This document shows positions 12,501 through 24,500 of a stretch of 64,000 nucleotides of DNA, in pieces. The stretch is from Patiria pectinifera (Eukaryota > Echinodermata > Asteroidea > Valvatida > Asterinidae), in contig CM057133.1 of NCBI GenBank assembly GCA_029964075.1, positions 13,416,699 to 13,480,698 on the forward strand, read 5' to 3'. The notes below the pieces were generated by a model. It was not told the origin of the DNA. It searched no databases and saw nothing but the letters and a program-made list of their open reading frames with translations. The first letter of the stretch is position 1, and each line of letters begins with the position of its first letter. A program made the translations under genes and the position numbers.

Positions 12501-15500
12501 TCCACCCTTGCCCTCTCTATCAGGGCTTCGTGAAGCCTCTTTATTGTACCCACCTTTGTCCCTGTTTTCTGACACCAACCGACAGCACACGACGCCCGAT
12601 ACCAGCCCCGACTGGTACGTGCAGCTGGGCCCGCCTTGTTTCCGCTTGCCGTAGAAGACGTCGATGCGTCCTTCTCCCAGACAAGAGGGATGCCTCTTTC
12701 GTCGCTTGGAGCAGTGGCGGCCGATACCGGCCATGTTGTTTGCGTGCGTCTTCCCTGTGCAACTGCAGCAAAACAAAATCATTGGGGGAGGGAGAGGGAA
12801 GGGAAAGAAAGGCAAGTTCGTAAGTGTCATTATGTTGCCCAGTTTATTTTCCATAAGAATTACATTTTGTATTTGTCATAAATTCCAGTCCAACTTCAAT
12901 AACAAAGGGAAACACAACAATTTAGAAGTATCCTCCAGTTGTGTCGTCTCAACACACAGACCAATCGAGGCACGCCGTCAATTCTATCGCGGAGGCCCCC
13001 TTCAATGGGGAAAGCACTGTGCTAGCTATTGTTCAGATAATCTGTCATGGGGCAGGGGGCCTTGTGAGTGAGTGTACAGTGATCATGAGCCCGATTTGTC
13101 TATGTGCTTACAATTTTGCAAAGTGGACGATGCATTCTTGGAGGTCATTTTGTGACCACCTGCGGAAGTGGACATTACCAATCCCAAATTGTCTACAAGT
13201 ATTTGTAGAGTATCTATGATAATATCGATCTGGCTACAGGTATGTAGTTGATCTGAAATATTTTCAGTTTGTGGTTTAACCCTAACAGAACTCAACCCAT
13301 CAAACTCCAATGGCATGTTTTGTTGGAATCTGTCAGGATGGGTACAGCACCCCTAAAACTGACAGTCCTTTACATTTGGTTGGCACACCTCCAGAATCAA
13401 AGTCAGAAATATGTGTGTGCAGTTTCCCATGGCCACTGTTGCCTCTGAAACACCAGAACATGAGTCCAGTGCTCTTAACCGCTAGGCTAAACTCCATTGA
13501 GTTTCAGTTTGTGGTTTAAATTTAATGTATGTGGTTAATCCTCGCAAGCTATTGCACAGTCTTATCATTTAACACCAGCCCATCAGAATTCAAGTCCTAA
13601 TAACAAGTTCTCTCAAGTCGTTCACAAGTTATCCATTGTAAACAAGTGACAAGCTATTCAAATAAAGTGTGACAAATCAGGCGTTCCCTTGTCATTGTTC
13701 ATCTCCTGTTGCTTGTCAACTTATAATTTGGCTTCAACCTTTCGACCCATTAAACTTCCAAGGGTTTTCACATAAGGCGGGATCACACTTCACACGCTCA
13801 TTTCAGTGCAAAGCGGTTGGTGCAAAGTGAAATTGCTAGAGTAAAAGGCAAACGCCACAATGCAACTTTATTTTTTGACATCAAGAAATTCACTTTGGTT
13901 TCGCGTGAAGTACAAGTGACATAACACCATCTGTAGCGTTTCAAATCAATGTGGCCTGATATCACATGATGTATAAAAAGGGAATCCTTCAGATTATCCG
14001 AAATACATTTAAAAATCGGGTAAACCAAAAACATGCCACGTGTCTGAATTTGAGTTTTCACAAAAATTGCAACAATTATTGAGTTTCACATGATGTATAA
14101 AAAGGAAATCCTTCAGATTATCCGAAATACATTTAAAAGTTGGGTAAACCGAAAACATGCCCCGTGTCTGAATTTGGCTTTTACAAAAAATTGTAACAAT
14201 TGTTGAGTTTCGTGTGATATAATTTCATTCACAGGATACAAACCCATGATCAGTATGACTAAAGACTGGGTGAACATTGGATGGCGAGACTGTTCATGGA
14301 CAGTATTTCACTGAACATGTAATTACACAAGATGTAGCATCGTAATCAAGATCAACGACTACAGTCAAATTACAAGGTCTGACTACAGGTCTTTGAATAC
14401 AGGTCACGTACAAACTAAAAAAAACCTTCATCGGTTCGGTTGACGCCCAAGTTCATTTTGCAAGACCTGACTGTTACTCGGGCCTCCGTGCATTCCCCCT
14501 TCCAGTGACATTCACAGCCAGGGTTCCTTTTTTATACGAGCAGCTATAATGGAACACGGCAGGACACAAGACGGAAGCCCTTCCTGGCTTCCCCGTGCTC
14601 CTGGGACCTCACGGTTATTAAGTTGATTTCCTAGGGAACTGACACAGGTTACCCCTAAAAAGTTGCAAGTAGGCGCCCTGAGGGCCTATGGATATACCCA
14701 CAGGACCCATTGGGCTTAAACCAGGGAGAATTACAGCCATCGGTCTGGGTCTTAAATAAAAATGCCCTGAGGTCTTTTGTGTGTTTTTCCTGTGATTAAT
14801 ATCAGTTTTCACACTGGAGGGTCAGATATCACCAAGTATTTATCTTTTGTTTGGGAGGTTTTTTTTTTTATCATGGGAAGCCGGTGGCTCAACATCCTTC
14901 TTGGAACAAATAAGCAAGGATTGACTGGTGACTTGTTACAACTTGTTCATGGCCAATGATAAAAATATTAAGTTTTTAGTAACATGATAAGTTCTAGAGG
15001 ATTTGGTCTGCAAAAAATCTATTGAATGGAGGTGCGAGTACTCATGTACTTACATCTCAGGAAAAAAAAACTATCAAAATGGTGGGTAGATAGGATTTGG
15101 AAGTTTTCATCAAGAGACCAGTATTTCAATTACATGATAAACTTCTCAAGGTTTAGGGTTGTGGTGAATATACTGACTCTTCGGATAAACAAATATCCCA
15201 AAAGCAATTTTTCCAATTCAAATGTTCGAAAGAAACATGTGAGCGGTCTGGAGAGGATGATGAAAAGCATCCATGATGTTGTTTCAGTAAGTTGCGTAGT
15301 TTTGTTGTTTGTCGAATGCCATGTTTTTTTCAAAAGTCCATATACATACATGTACGGTACATGCACGATTTTAGAACTTCGTTGAGGAATATCAGCTCCA
15401 ATTTGCTTTTTAAAATATTTAAACATCAGCCAATCACATACATGTACCTCAAAAAAAATATCAATACGTACATGATGTTCTTAATATCATTTCAATAAAC

Positions 15501-18500
15501 ACACTGTCAATTTTTGACAGCACAGGTGCAGGCACACGCAAATCCATTTAATTCCATTAGCAACCATGCCAATTTTCAATTGGCACACACACTTTAAGCT
15601 GTACTGGGGCAGGTAAAACTCGAACAGCGTGTTTTGGATATTCGCATCGTCAATCAAATCCAAGTTAGAATAATCGGATACATAATTAGTTGAAAATGCA
15701 CAGCACTACCTGCAGTTTTGGTTTGCATAAAGTCATGACAGGAGGCACGTATAACGCTTTCAACAATATCCCCAAACAAGCCCAAGTTGCTAAAGATGAA
15801 CAATCAGTATATGAGAAGTTGTTTCCAAAACATGATCATTCAATGCCATTTTGTAACCTTTTAATTAGAATCCCGTCCTCTCCTGGCTAGCTTAAGTCAT
15901 TTCGACGGCTGTAATACAGTTTAACACAATTTAAGAATACAGTAAAGCAAAAAATGAAATTTAGAAACAGCTGAATATTATAGTTTTTATTCTTTAAAGT
16001 ATCATAACCATGCCAATTTTCAACTTTTTCAAATGGATATAATAAACTCTTCATGTATATGCTTTGCACAATATCACAACACACGCCCACATAATGAACA
16101 CCATATAATTTTATCAGGTTTATCATACATTTGCACTTGGTTTGACTGAAAATAAGTTGCCGACAGTCCTTACAGCAATGTTACCCATTGCAGACTCTCC
16201 AATCTTGCAGTCTCATATATTTTCCCTGACATTTTTTTTTTAGCCTAGCTCTGCTCTTAATCTCAATTTCCCTTGTTCTTGGGCTGCGCTCGGGGTCAAA
16301 AGAATTTTGTAGACAAATATCCCGGCACTAACATTTAACTTTCAGGCCCCGTTTAGAACTCGCCTCGGGCCCTGTGGTTTTTATTATTAAGCCGATGATG
16401 TAGGGGATAAGCAGTGCGCAAAAAAAAAGAAGAAAAAAAAAACCTGCCCGATCTGGCTCCGGCAAATCATGCCCAGACTTTGGTCTGGCTAGATCTGGTT
16501 CCTGACTCCTATACTCTAGAGATATTAGGCTGTTGGTAACACACCCAGGTGTGGCCCATTGTACACTGATGTGTCACGTAGGCATGTATACAAGTTAGTG
16601 CCTTATAGAAAAATCTCCTCAAATTTCTAGACTTCATAGGGAAAATGTTAGGTTATAGTGATTCCGTATTGCTAGAATTACGTACGTACAAGTAGGGCGA
16701 TGTATTGTAGAATACGGGCTCCTTGAGTAAGCTCCATGGCAGTATAACATTAGGAACATTTTTGTAAGGTGTAGTGAAAAGAGCATCATGCTCCACATTG
16801 TAATGTTCCTTAGGGCCCCCTCACTGACCCAAGTGACCTGGCCTACATCCGGCTACCGGAAAGTCAGCGTCGCCATTGTAGTAGGCAAAGATCGTACAGC
16901 GCCTCACGCAGGGGATCTACCCGATGTTCCCCACTTCCGATGCTCCCCACTACCGATGTTCCCCGAAATCCTTAGGATTAGGGTTAGGGTTAGGGTTAGG
17001 GTTAGGGCTGTTATGGTAGGGATTTCAGGAACATTATTGGGGAACATCGGTATTGGGGAACACAGGTATGCACCCTCACGCAGTATACATGTAGGCAGTA
17101 GGCAAACGTTCAAAGCTGTGATGGATGGCAAAATATGTGAGAAAACCGCAGAGACAACACCCAGTGCTGGGTCGGCATGATTATGACAACCGTACACAGC
17201 AGAGGTAGTGACCATTTTGCCATTTGATAAAGAATTTGCGATAAGTTTACGTGAAACTAAGCCTTACTGTCTTGTTTACAAGGCACGACATGGTTGCTAA
17301 CCAAATGCTTGCCTACTGCAATGGTGGCAAATCACAGGGAAACCAGATGGCCACAGGGTACTTTGACGTCATCGGCGTTACGTCATCTCAACTTAACCAT
17401 ACGTACTTCACACGGTGTAGCAAAGCAAGAATGGAACCGGAAGTTTGCGCAGCTTGAGTGTTTATCCAATGGGCGCAAGTAATCAGTTGTGCGCGTGTGT
17501 GTATGACTTTTTACTAGCAAACCGGATAGCTACATTGTAGTTTCATTCGAAAATTGGCCAAGTGCACTCTGTTGGAGAAGTGCGCACATTATCATGCCTT
17601 ACATGTACTTCGTGGAAGTTATGAGGAGTTTTGTGGTCGAGAACTTTTCCAACTCCTCAGGTTATTAACTGAAATGTAAAATGGCGCAAGCATGACATAC
17701 CGGTATCTTTGCTGACTGGGTAGATGTAGTGAGTAGTAAAGTGGGAAGGAAACACAAGAAACACGTACACAGTACTTGAGCGTTATCAGCATATTTCAAG
17801 CTCTGACAGGAGCTTCTTCATGTCACTTGGTGGTCAGTCAGTCGGTCGGTCGGTCTGTCTGTCCCCGAAAATTGACCCAAAATAGTTGACCAAAAACTGA
17901 CCAAATGCCGGCAAGTTTCGATCGATGCGTATGTGCGTCTATTTTGCATATGAAGCGAGACGTTCCCAAACCGGGCCAGAGCTTATTGTGCACTCGCGCT
18001 TGTTTTTGTACAAACACAGTACAAAGTTCCTTGACCATAATCAAAAACATGCGTGCTCAGACCACACGATCTTGTTTCTCTGAATTTCTACTGTACCCCT
18101 GCGGTAAAACTGTCGGACTCAATTCAACAGTGGTTGCGGGTGACAAAAATATATCCTCTAGACTATAATTCCATCAGTAAGCCCATTGAATTCTAATTTT
18201 GAATTTTATTAGAGAATCTTTTTAGGTCCAGTCTGGACATCTTGAGGGATTAAGATTTCTGATGGCCCTTGCAAAGGTCTTCACACAAATGTCACCACCC
18301 CTAATTCAAATGTTTCTTGGATTAATGTGAGAACAACTTCGAAAGGAAACCCAACGTAGACAGGGAAATGAACGGAGGGGAAATGTAATTGGTCGGTTTG
18401 ATCATGGAGCTCCTGGTGGGGCCAACTTATGACAGGCACAGTTCCATTGCGTAAATAGCGAGGGAACCAGTGACGTAATCACTCAACGGGGTGGGAATAA

Positions 18501-21500
18501 ATAGAGCACGGCAAGGCTTTGGAGGAGAGTGATGAAGACAGTGGAAATGTGAGGTTCCCACAAACTTACAAGGGGGAAATGTTGGGATAGGGCCTTTGGG
18601 AATACAGCAACAGGCAGGTAACAGGGAGGGGGTTTGATGATGGAGAAGGGGTAAAGGGTAGGGTCAGTTCAACCGGCTAGCCAATTCAACAGGTACTTTT
18701 AATGGAAATATATTTTTAGATTTAGTGGGTGCATTCAATTACTACAGCTGAGGACCTCGATGTGTACAATGGTAAATCAAGGTCCTCAGCTGTAGTTGGG
18801 CAATTGCAGCGTTAGACAGAGCCAATTAACTGTGATATCTAATTAATGATTCAGAGAAATGATCCAAACTCCTAGTCTGTAATCTCCTTGACAATTTGAT
18901 GGGTGTATATGGGATTTGAAAGCTACATTTTCAGATTTATTCACCGAGCTCTTTAAAAGCTCTGCCACATGCATTACATAAAAGCTGGGAGTGCCCATAA
19001 TAAATGCACCCACCAGAACTCACTCAACTTATGAAGACCTTAACCAACTCCCTTTCCTCACAAAAAAAGTAATGTAGGCCTACACGCCACACTGAGTTTA
19101 GACTTAAGAAAAGTTGTTCACAACAAAATCACAGGTTGAGACCGTGGTAGTCCAACAATCTGAAGTTTGACCATTCACAGACAAAGTCAACCAGGGTAAG
19201 GTACTTTCTACCTGGGAAAATCTAGTCCTAGAAAACATAAATAATTGCTCCTTTGATTACTACAGAATTATTTGCCTCAACTTGATGGAATTAAACACAG
19301 CAAAAAATTGATGTGGAGTCTGTAAATGTGTACCATCTTCTCTCCTCCAGCAGGTGCCATTTCGAGCAAATATGTTGGCTCGCTGGATCAGCAAACTATT
19401 TCCACCCTGAAAAAACTTCCATCTTATGAACATTTCCACCCTGCACAATCTCTGGACTGGAATGTACTCAGCAATCAACCAATTTCCTTCTATTCCCTTA
19501 CTTCTAAAAGGGCCCTTACAGTAACAACCCCTTCACAAGTTTCTAGGCTCCGACTTCCTTTCTCTTGGTCCACCCCCCCCCACCCCAACTATCAAATCAA
19601 CACTACCACCTGCTGCATCATGAGCATTGTACCTTCAAATTTCAACACTCTTTCAAAATCCAGAATATTTCCAGATTTGGTTGTCAAATTCAGGGCTGGA
19701 TTTTACGACATCTCCACTGATGAAGACAAGAAATTCATGACACCTGTTAACAATTTCACCACGTGAAAGGAGTTATGATGTCTTGACATTTGGAATCAGC
19801 TCCAGGTGTGTCCGTGGCACTATCTCTAACAAACACTGGTCTTTCCCATGAATTTAGGATGAGAAAAAAAGCTGAACAATGGGCTTAAGGCCTTTTCACT
19901 AGCTGAACTGGGCATTGGCGGATGGGGGAAGGGGGGGGGGTGAGGGGGGGGCAACATGGGCCACGACCCCATCCCCCCAAAATTCTTAAAATTAAAATGC
20001 TGGAAAAGTTTTCACTAGTGGGTATTTTGTTGAAGTTAATGTTAGTACTGAGAGTTATTTTATTTCGGATCAAGTCAGCCTGAAATAAAATAATAATATT
20101 GGATGGCTTTTTTTTCTACAATAATAAAACCCACTCGCTATAACCATATTGCATAGCTCGTGCAACATTTTCTTGTATTCCCCTCAAAGCCATCCAATAC
20201 AATAAATATCCCATTCAGTGTTGGAAACACCCCAAGTACTTTAACCGGCATAAAAAAATCACAGCAAACTCACCTTGAACATGTACCAAAGTTGTTCGCG
20301 ATGTTCATAGCGTAGCAGCCGTTCACGCTATTGGCGTCCTTCCAACTGATGCGACCCAACAGCGGCGCGTCCTCTGCATCGCACACGTGCCAGCCGTGAG
20401 CACAGAGGACCTTGCCCTTGCGGATGAGGCCCTTCCAGGACCCGGCACAGGCGGCCACGTCGGGGAAGTGGGACAGGCCCTCTGTTGAGCCGTCGCTGCA
20501 CGCTGCGGGAGCTGTGAACGGAAATTCAAATTCAGGATAATAAAGGTGACCTCAAATAATAAGAATGGTAATCATGATGACGCTTTACAGTGCTATATAC
20601 CAAAGGTCTCAAAGCGCTTCACAATTATTACACCCTTTATTAGGACACAAGACACTTTTTTTCTGCAGCAGCTCGAGATCGGCGCAATCTGGTCTCTACC
20701 TTCTTAGGTAACCATTTATACTCTTGGGTGGTAAGAGGCAATTGTAACAAAGTTTCTTGCCCAAGAACACAAGCACCTTGTTCCCATCAGGGTTCGAAAC
20801 CCACATATCGCACCACAAATTTAAAGTGTAAATTATGGAATTTTGAGCTCAATATCTATATAAGCCTAACAAGGTGCGTGCACTAGAATATGCAAGCAGG
20901 AGGTGTACATGCGAGCAGGCACTCCCCCTCCCCTCCCATTTACCAAAGTGCCCCTCTTGCGGACATCCAAGTGCCCCCTCGAGCATAAATGTGCCCCCTC
21001 GAGATAAAAACAACAATGGACCTTAAAGTTCAGATAAATTTATTGAGTAACATTTTGCAAAAGTTAATAGAGAGTTCTGACATGAACGAGGAATATGAAA
21101 ACCAAGGCCAAAAACCTTAATATAATGCGTAATTTGCAGGCTCTGTCCAACACAATGCCAAGTGTATATATTTCCGACCAAAAATACAGAATGCTGTTGC
21201 ACACAGATGCACCTAAGCAAATTCCTAAAATTCTTTTGCCCAAGTTATCAATAAACCACACAATGTGAATGAGATAATGACATATTTACTCCATTGACAA
21301 GTGCCTCCTCCACAGTGACAAAGAGATATGACAGCGAGATATGGAAAACACTTGAACCCGCTGCACCCTGGCCTGTGCCGACAAGGAGATGCTCTGAGTT
21401 TGTTCACATTCCGATGAAAGATTAGGTAAAAAGATAACTCTAGAGCCTTCTCATTTAATTTACTTTTTCGGACTTTACAAAAAAGACTTTGCAATTGTGA

Positions 21501-24500
21501 GTATGATGATTACAACACCCTGCAAGTCTGTCGAAGACAAAATGGCAGATATGAGACCACCTATCTTGCACCACTAATCTCTTGAGGCCAAGACACCTCC
21601 AAAAAATGTCTTATTAAATCACTCCTTTTTCCTGAGACCTGGAAATCCATGTATCTGCTCCTTTTCCTCAATTCTCTGACTCGGCATCAGGATGTTTGAT
21701 TTCTGCGAGTCATTGCACGGCCAAAACATGGGTGAGAAGGAAAAAAAAGAGAACCTTTGCAACATTCAGGTGCAAGATGGATTTATCACAGGCTTAACCT
21801 ATTTCATGGGTTCTTCCTGTCAAGAGGAAATGGGACCCTTGAAGGTCTCCCGATTTGAAAGCAAAATGACACTAATTGTGATTCACACCTCCGTAAACTA
21901 ATTCGTCAACGGCAATTTTTTGAGGTGGCACCAGGCTCGCACAAGTCGCACACAGATAGCACCCACGCGCTGGCTCCTTCGACCAAGAGGGTTACCAAAA
22001 TGCGCGTGCGCCCTGTCTTTAAGAAAGCATGCAGCACTTGATGTAGAGTGCCGGACCCTAGATGGTGGTAGGTGGTAGGGCTTCCCAAAATCTCAGGATC
22101 GACTCAGGTCCAGCACAAGAGATTTTGAATGGTGTGAGGAGGCCTTAAAAAGACTGTGTGGTCTCTAAGCCTTAAAATCCGACACAAGCCGATGCTGAAA
22201 ACTACCCAGGAAGGAAACTCTGATCTCACCGATTCACTTTGTTCAAGATCTCTAGATCTGAAGAGATTCGGTATCAGTCTTACGTACAGAGAAGCTGCAT
22301 GTACAAAGGCAGACGAGTGCACGTGTACATGGGAGTGTTACCATCTAATCTAGCAGGATACATGTCTCAAACCGTTGCAAACTCAATTTAGAAGAGGATG
22401 CTGTTATTACAATGTAAAAGTCAGACAGCATCGACCGAGGAAGGGGTGGGGGTTCTATAAACGTGGCAGTAAACCGCAGCAGCTGATATTATCAAGCCTT
22501 AAAAAAAAAGAGGAAGCGCGGAGATGTCTCCACCAATTTTTTGACAGCTTAATCATGATTTATCGGGAGGCTAGTTAACGCCTATGACAGGACAGAGTCC
22601 GACAGTATCCTCTGCAAGAGCAAATGCATGCACAACCAACCCGCCTGATTTTTAAAGCTTTTGGGGGCGATCATAGCGAGAACATGCAGCACAGTCATGG
22701 ATTATTTGTGTCCATGGGCAAGATATTTTGCAGTGATAGCTCGTCTTCTGGTATCAATGCCCTCTCACGCGAGCAAAAATGTAACATATAGGTAGCACAC
22801 ATTCATTCATAAATAAGGGTTCATTTTTATTTCTGTGAAGCGCCTTGGGCATCAATTTTGACGGATCTGGCGCTATACAAGAATTAGATATTATTATTTA
22901 TTAATATTAAGGGTGTGCATTTACGGGTAGTACAGGAAGCAGGTACTTGATGGGGAAAAAACATGGGTACCAGGGTACCAGCGAAAGAAACCCGACCCCA
23001 AAATTCAAATCCTGGAAGTTGTCTGAGGGCTTTATAGCTTTGCGCTATAAACTGCAATTTTCACGAGCGTCATCTGTCGTGAGTTAAAATGCACACAAAT
23101 GTGAAATCTGTTTTGCATTTTCCATGTAGCCTGGTTTTCATTTAGAAAATTCCTCACAAATGGCATTCAAAACCTTTCATTTTCATTTGTCTGAGAAGTT
23201 ACTATAAGTAATTTGTATACAATTTGTTACGGGTACCCAACCCCATAATCTGGAACCGGTTCCTGACATCAGCGGTCGGGTACTCGGGTACCTGGTTCCA
23301 ATGCACAGCCCTAGGATAGGGGATGGGAGGTAACAGGGTCGTGATCATGCTCACCCTTTTTGTTGACCTGGAGGAACGCATCTTCCCTGGCTGTGCCAGC
23401 CGAGTTGACCCTGATGCACGAGTACTGGCCTGCGTCTTTCGGAACTACGCTTGTGATGTACAGGGTTCCTAAACAAAGTTGTGAACGCAAAAAAAACATT
23501 CTCTTGTGTAATGAACAAGTAAGTACATTACCCTAACATAATTTTTTAATCTGTGACTCAAATACTAATAAATTCATCATCATGTTGCAATACACTATCT
23601 GAAAAATGCAAGAGGTAGTAGCACTTTCAGACCTTGCTGACCCCTGCTGTGACTCCTTAGAATAAAACAGACCAAATTTGAAAGTTTTTTTTTACTAAAT
23701 TCTATGATCACAAATTCACTATGGATTTTTTTGGTAAGGAGCACCAATAACTGCTTCAAATAATTTTCCATAATGGAAATCACTAAGCGAAGATTTCTAA
23801 TAACCCTTTTCGGAGTTCCAACTGCGCATTCATAACCTGTGACAACGCGCATTGTTTGTCTCAAATGGCCTTTGACAACATCGCGCCACTGACTTTACAA
23901 AAAGGCTGTTTGTGCATTGTGGGTACTGTCAAAGGGCATTTGAGACAAACAATGTGCGTTGTCACAGGTTACGAATGCGCGCAGTTGGAACTCCGAAAAG
24001 GCTTGTTGCCGCTTAGGGACATGTACAACTTATGAACATTTTATGACTTAAGAAGATGCAAAAACCCATAATTTTTACAAAGCTAGTGTGGTTTTGTGCA
24101 GTATACCATTACGGTTAATTGATTACATTAACTATCTACTGACCTGTTGGTGCAAGATGTATTCTTCTGTCGGCTAGATCAACTGGTGAATTATCTTTGA
24201 GCCACGTGACGCTAGGGGTGGGGCTACCCGAGGCATGGCAATGGAGGGTGAACCCTTCGCCCTCATCGACGCTCACTTCTGGCGGTAGATGGGTGTGGAT
24301 GACTGGCGCCCTCTCTATAGTCAAAAACAAAGACAAGCCTATAGTAAAGCTGGTCCCAGAGTGCACAAAATTTTATTCAATTCGTCACATTTTTTCCATA
24401 CTAGCGAACAGGTTGCACCCTGCCTTTTCCATACCAGCGAACATGTATGCAAAATTGTATATGTTCGCCAGTATGGAATTGATGCAAATGGCTATTCACT

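Larger units (their letters stand above)
10811..12553 (-). other. Intron 7
   Basis: A 1743-bp intron holding the partial M1 element and SINE family II copy 1. No further exon signal is seen between the second Cys-rich module and the first EGF domain. Confidence 0.8.
12763..20273 (-). other. Intron 6
   Basis: This 7511-bp intron splits module copy 2. It holds the 124-bp tandem duplication, the TTAGGG fold-back element, the hairpin at 18736-18806, repeat copy 1 at 18819, a (GTCG/GTCA)n microsatellite near 17826-17860, and GC-poor sequence elsewhere. The plus-strand open frame at 19326-19766 shows no domain or splice context and I leave it out as a gene. 15000-16900 shows nothing assignable. 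Confidence 0.75.
20512..23354 (-). other. Intron 5
   Basis: A 2843-bp intron between the Ig domain and module copy 2, with a SINE-like repeat near its 3' end and the hAT-like MITE near its 5' end. 20880-22800 shows no feature I can support. Confidence 0.75.

Noticed and set aside
6513..12762. Identification as a Tie-type receptor because of Ig plus three EGF domains
   Set aside because: There are no FN3, transmembrane or kinase exons, the protein ends shortly after the third EGF, and the duplicated Cys-rich module is not part of Tie receptors.
12458..13071. Overlapping plus-strand and minus-strand frames around exon 7
   Set aside because: They are shadows of the GC-richer exon 7 in other frames. 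Only the frame with SCLGEGRID and GVVCCR matches its paralogue.
19326..19766. Plus-strand 146-codon open frame
   Set aside because: No domain, no splice signals, composition like the surrounding intron, and it lies antisense within intron 6.
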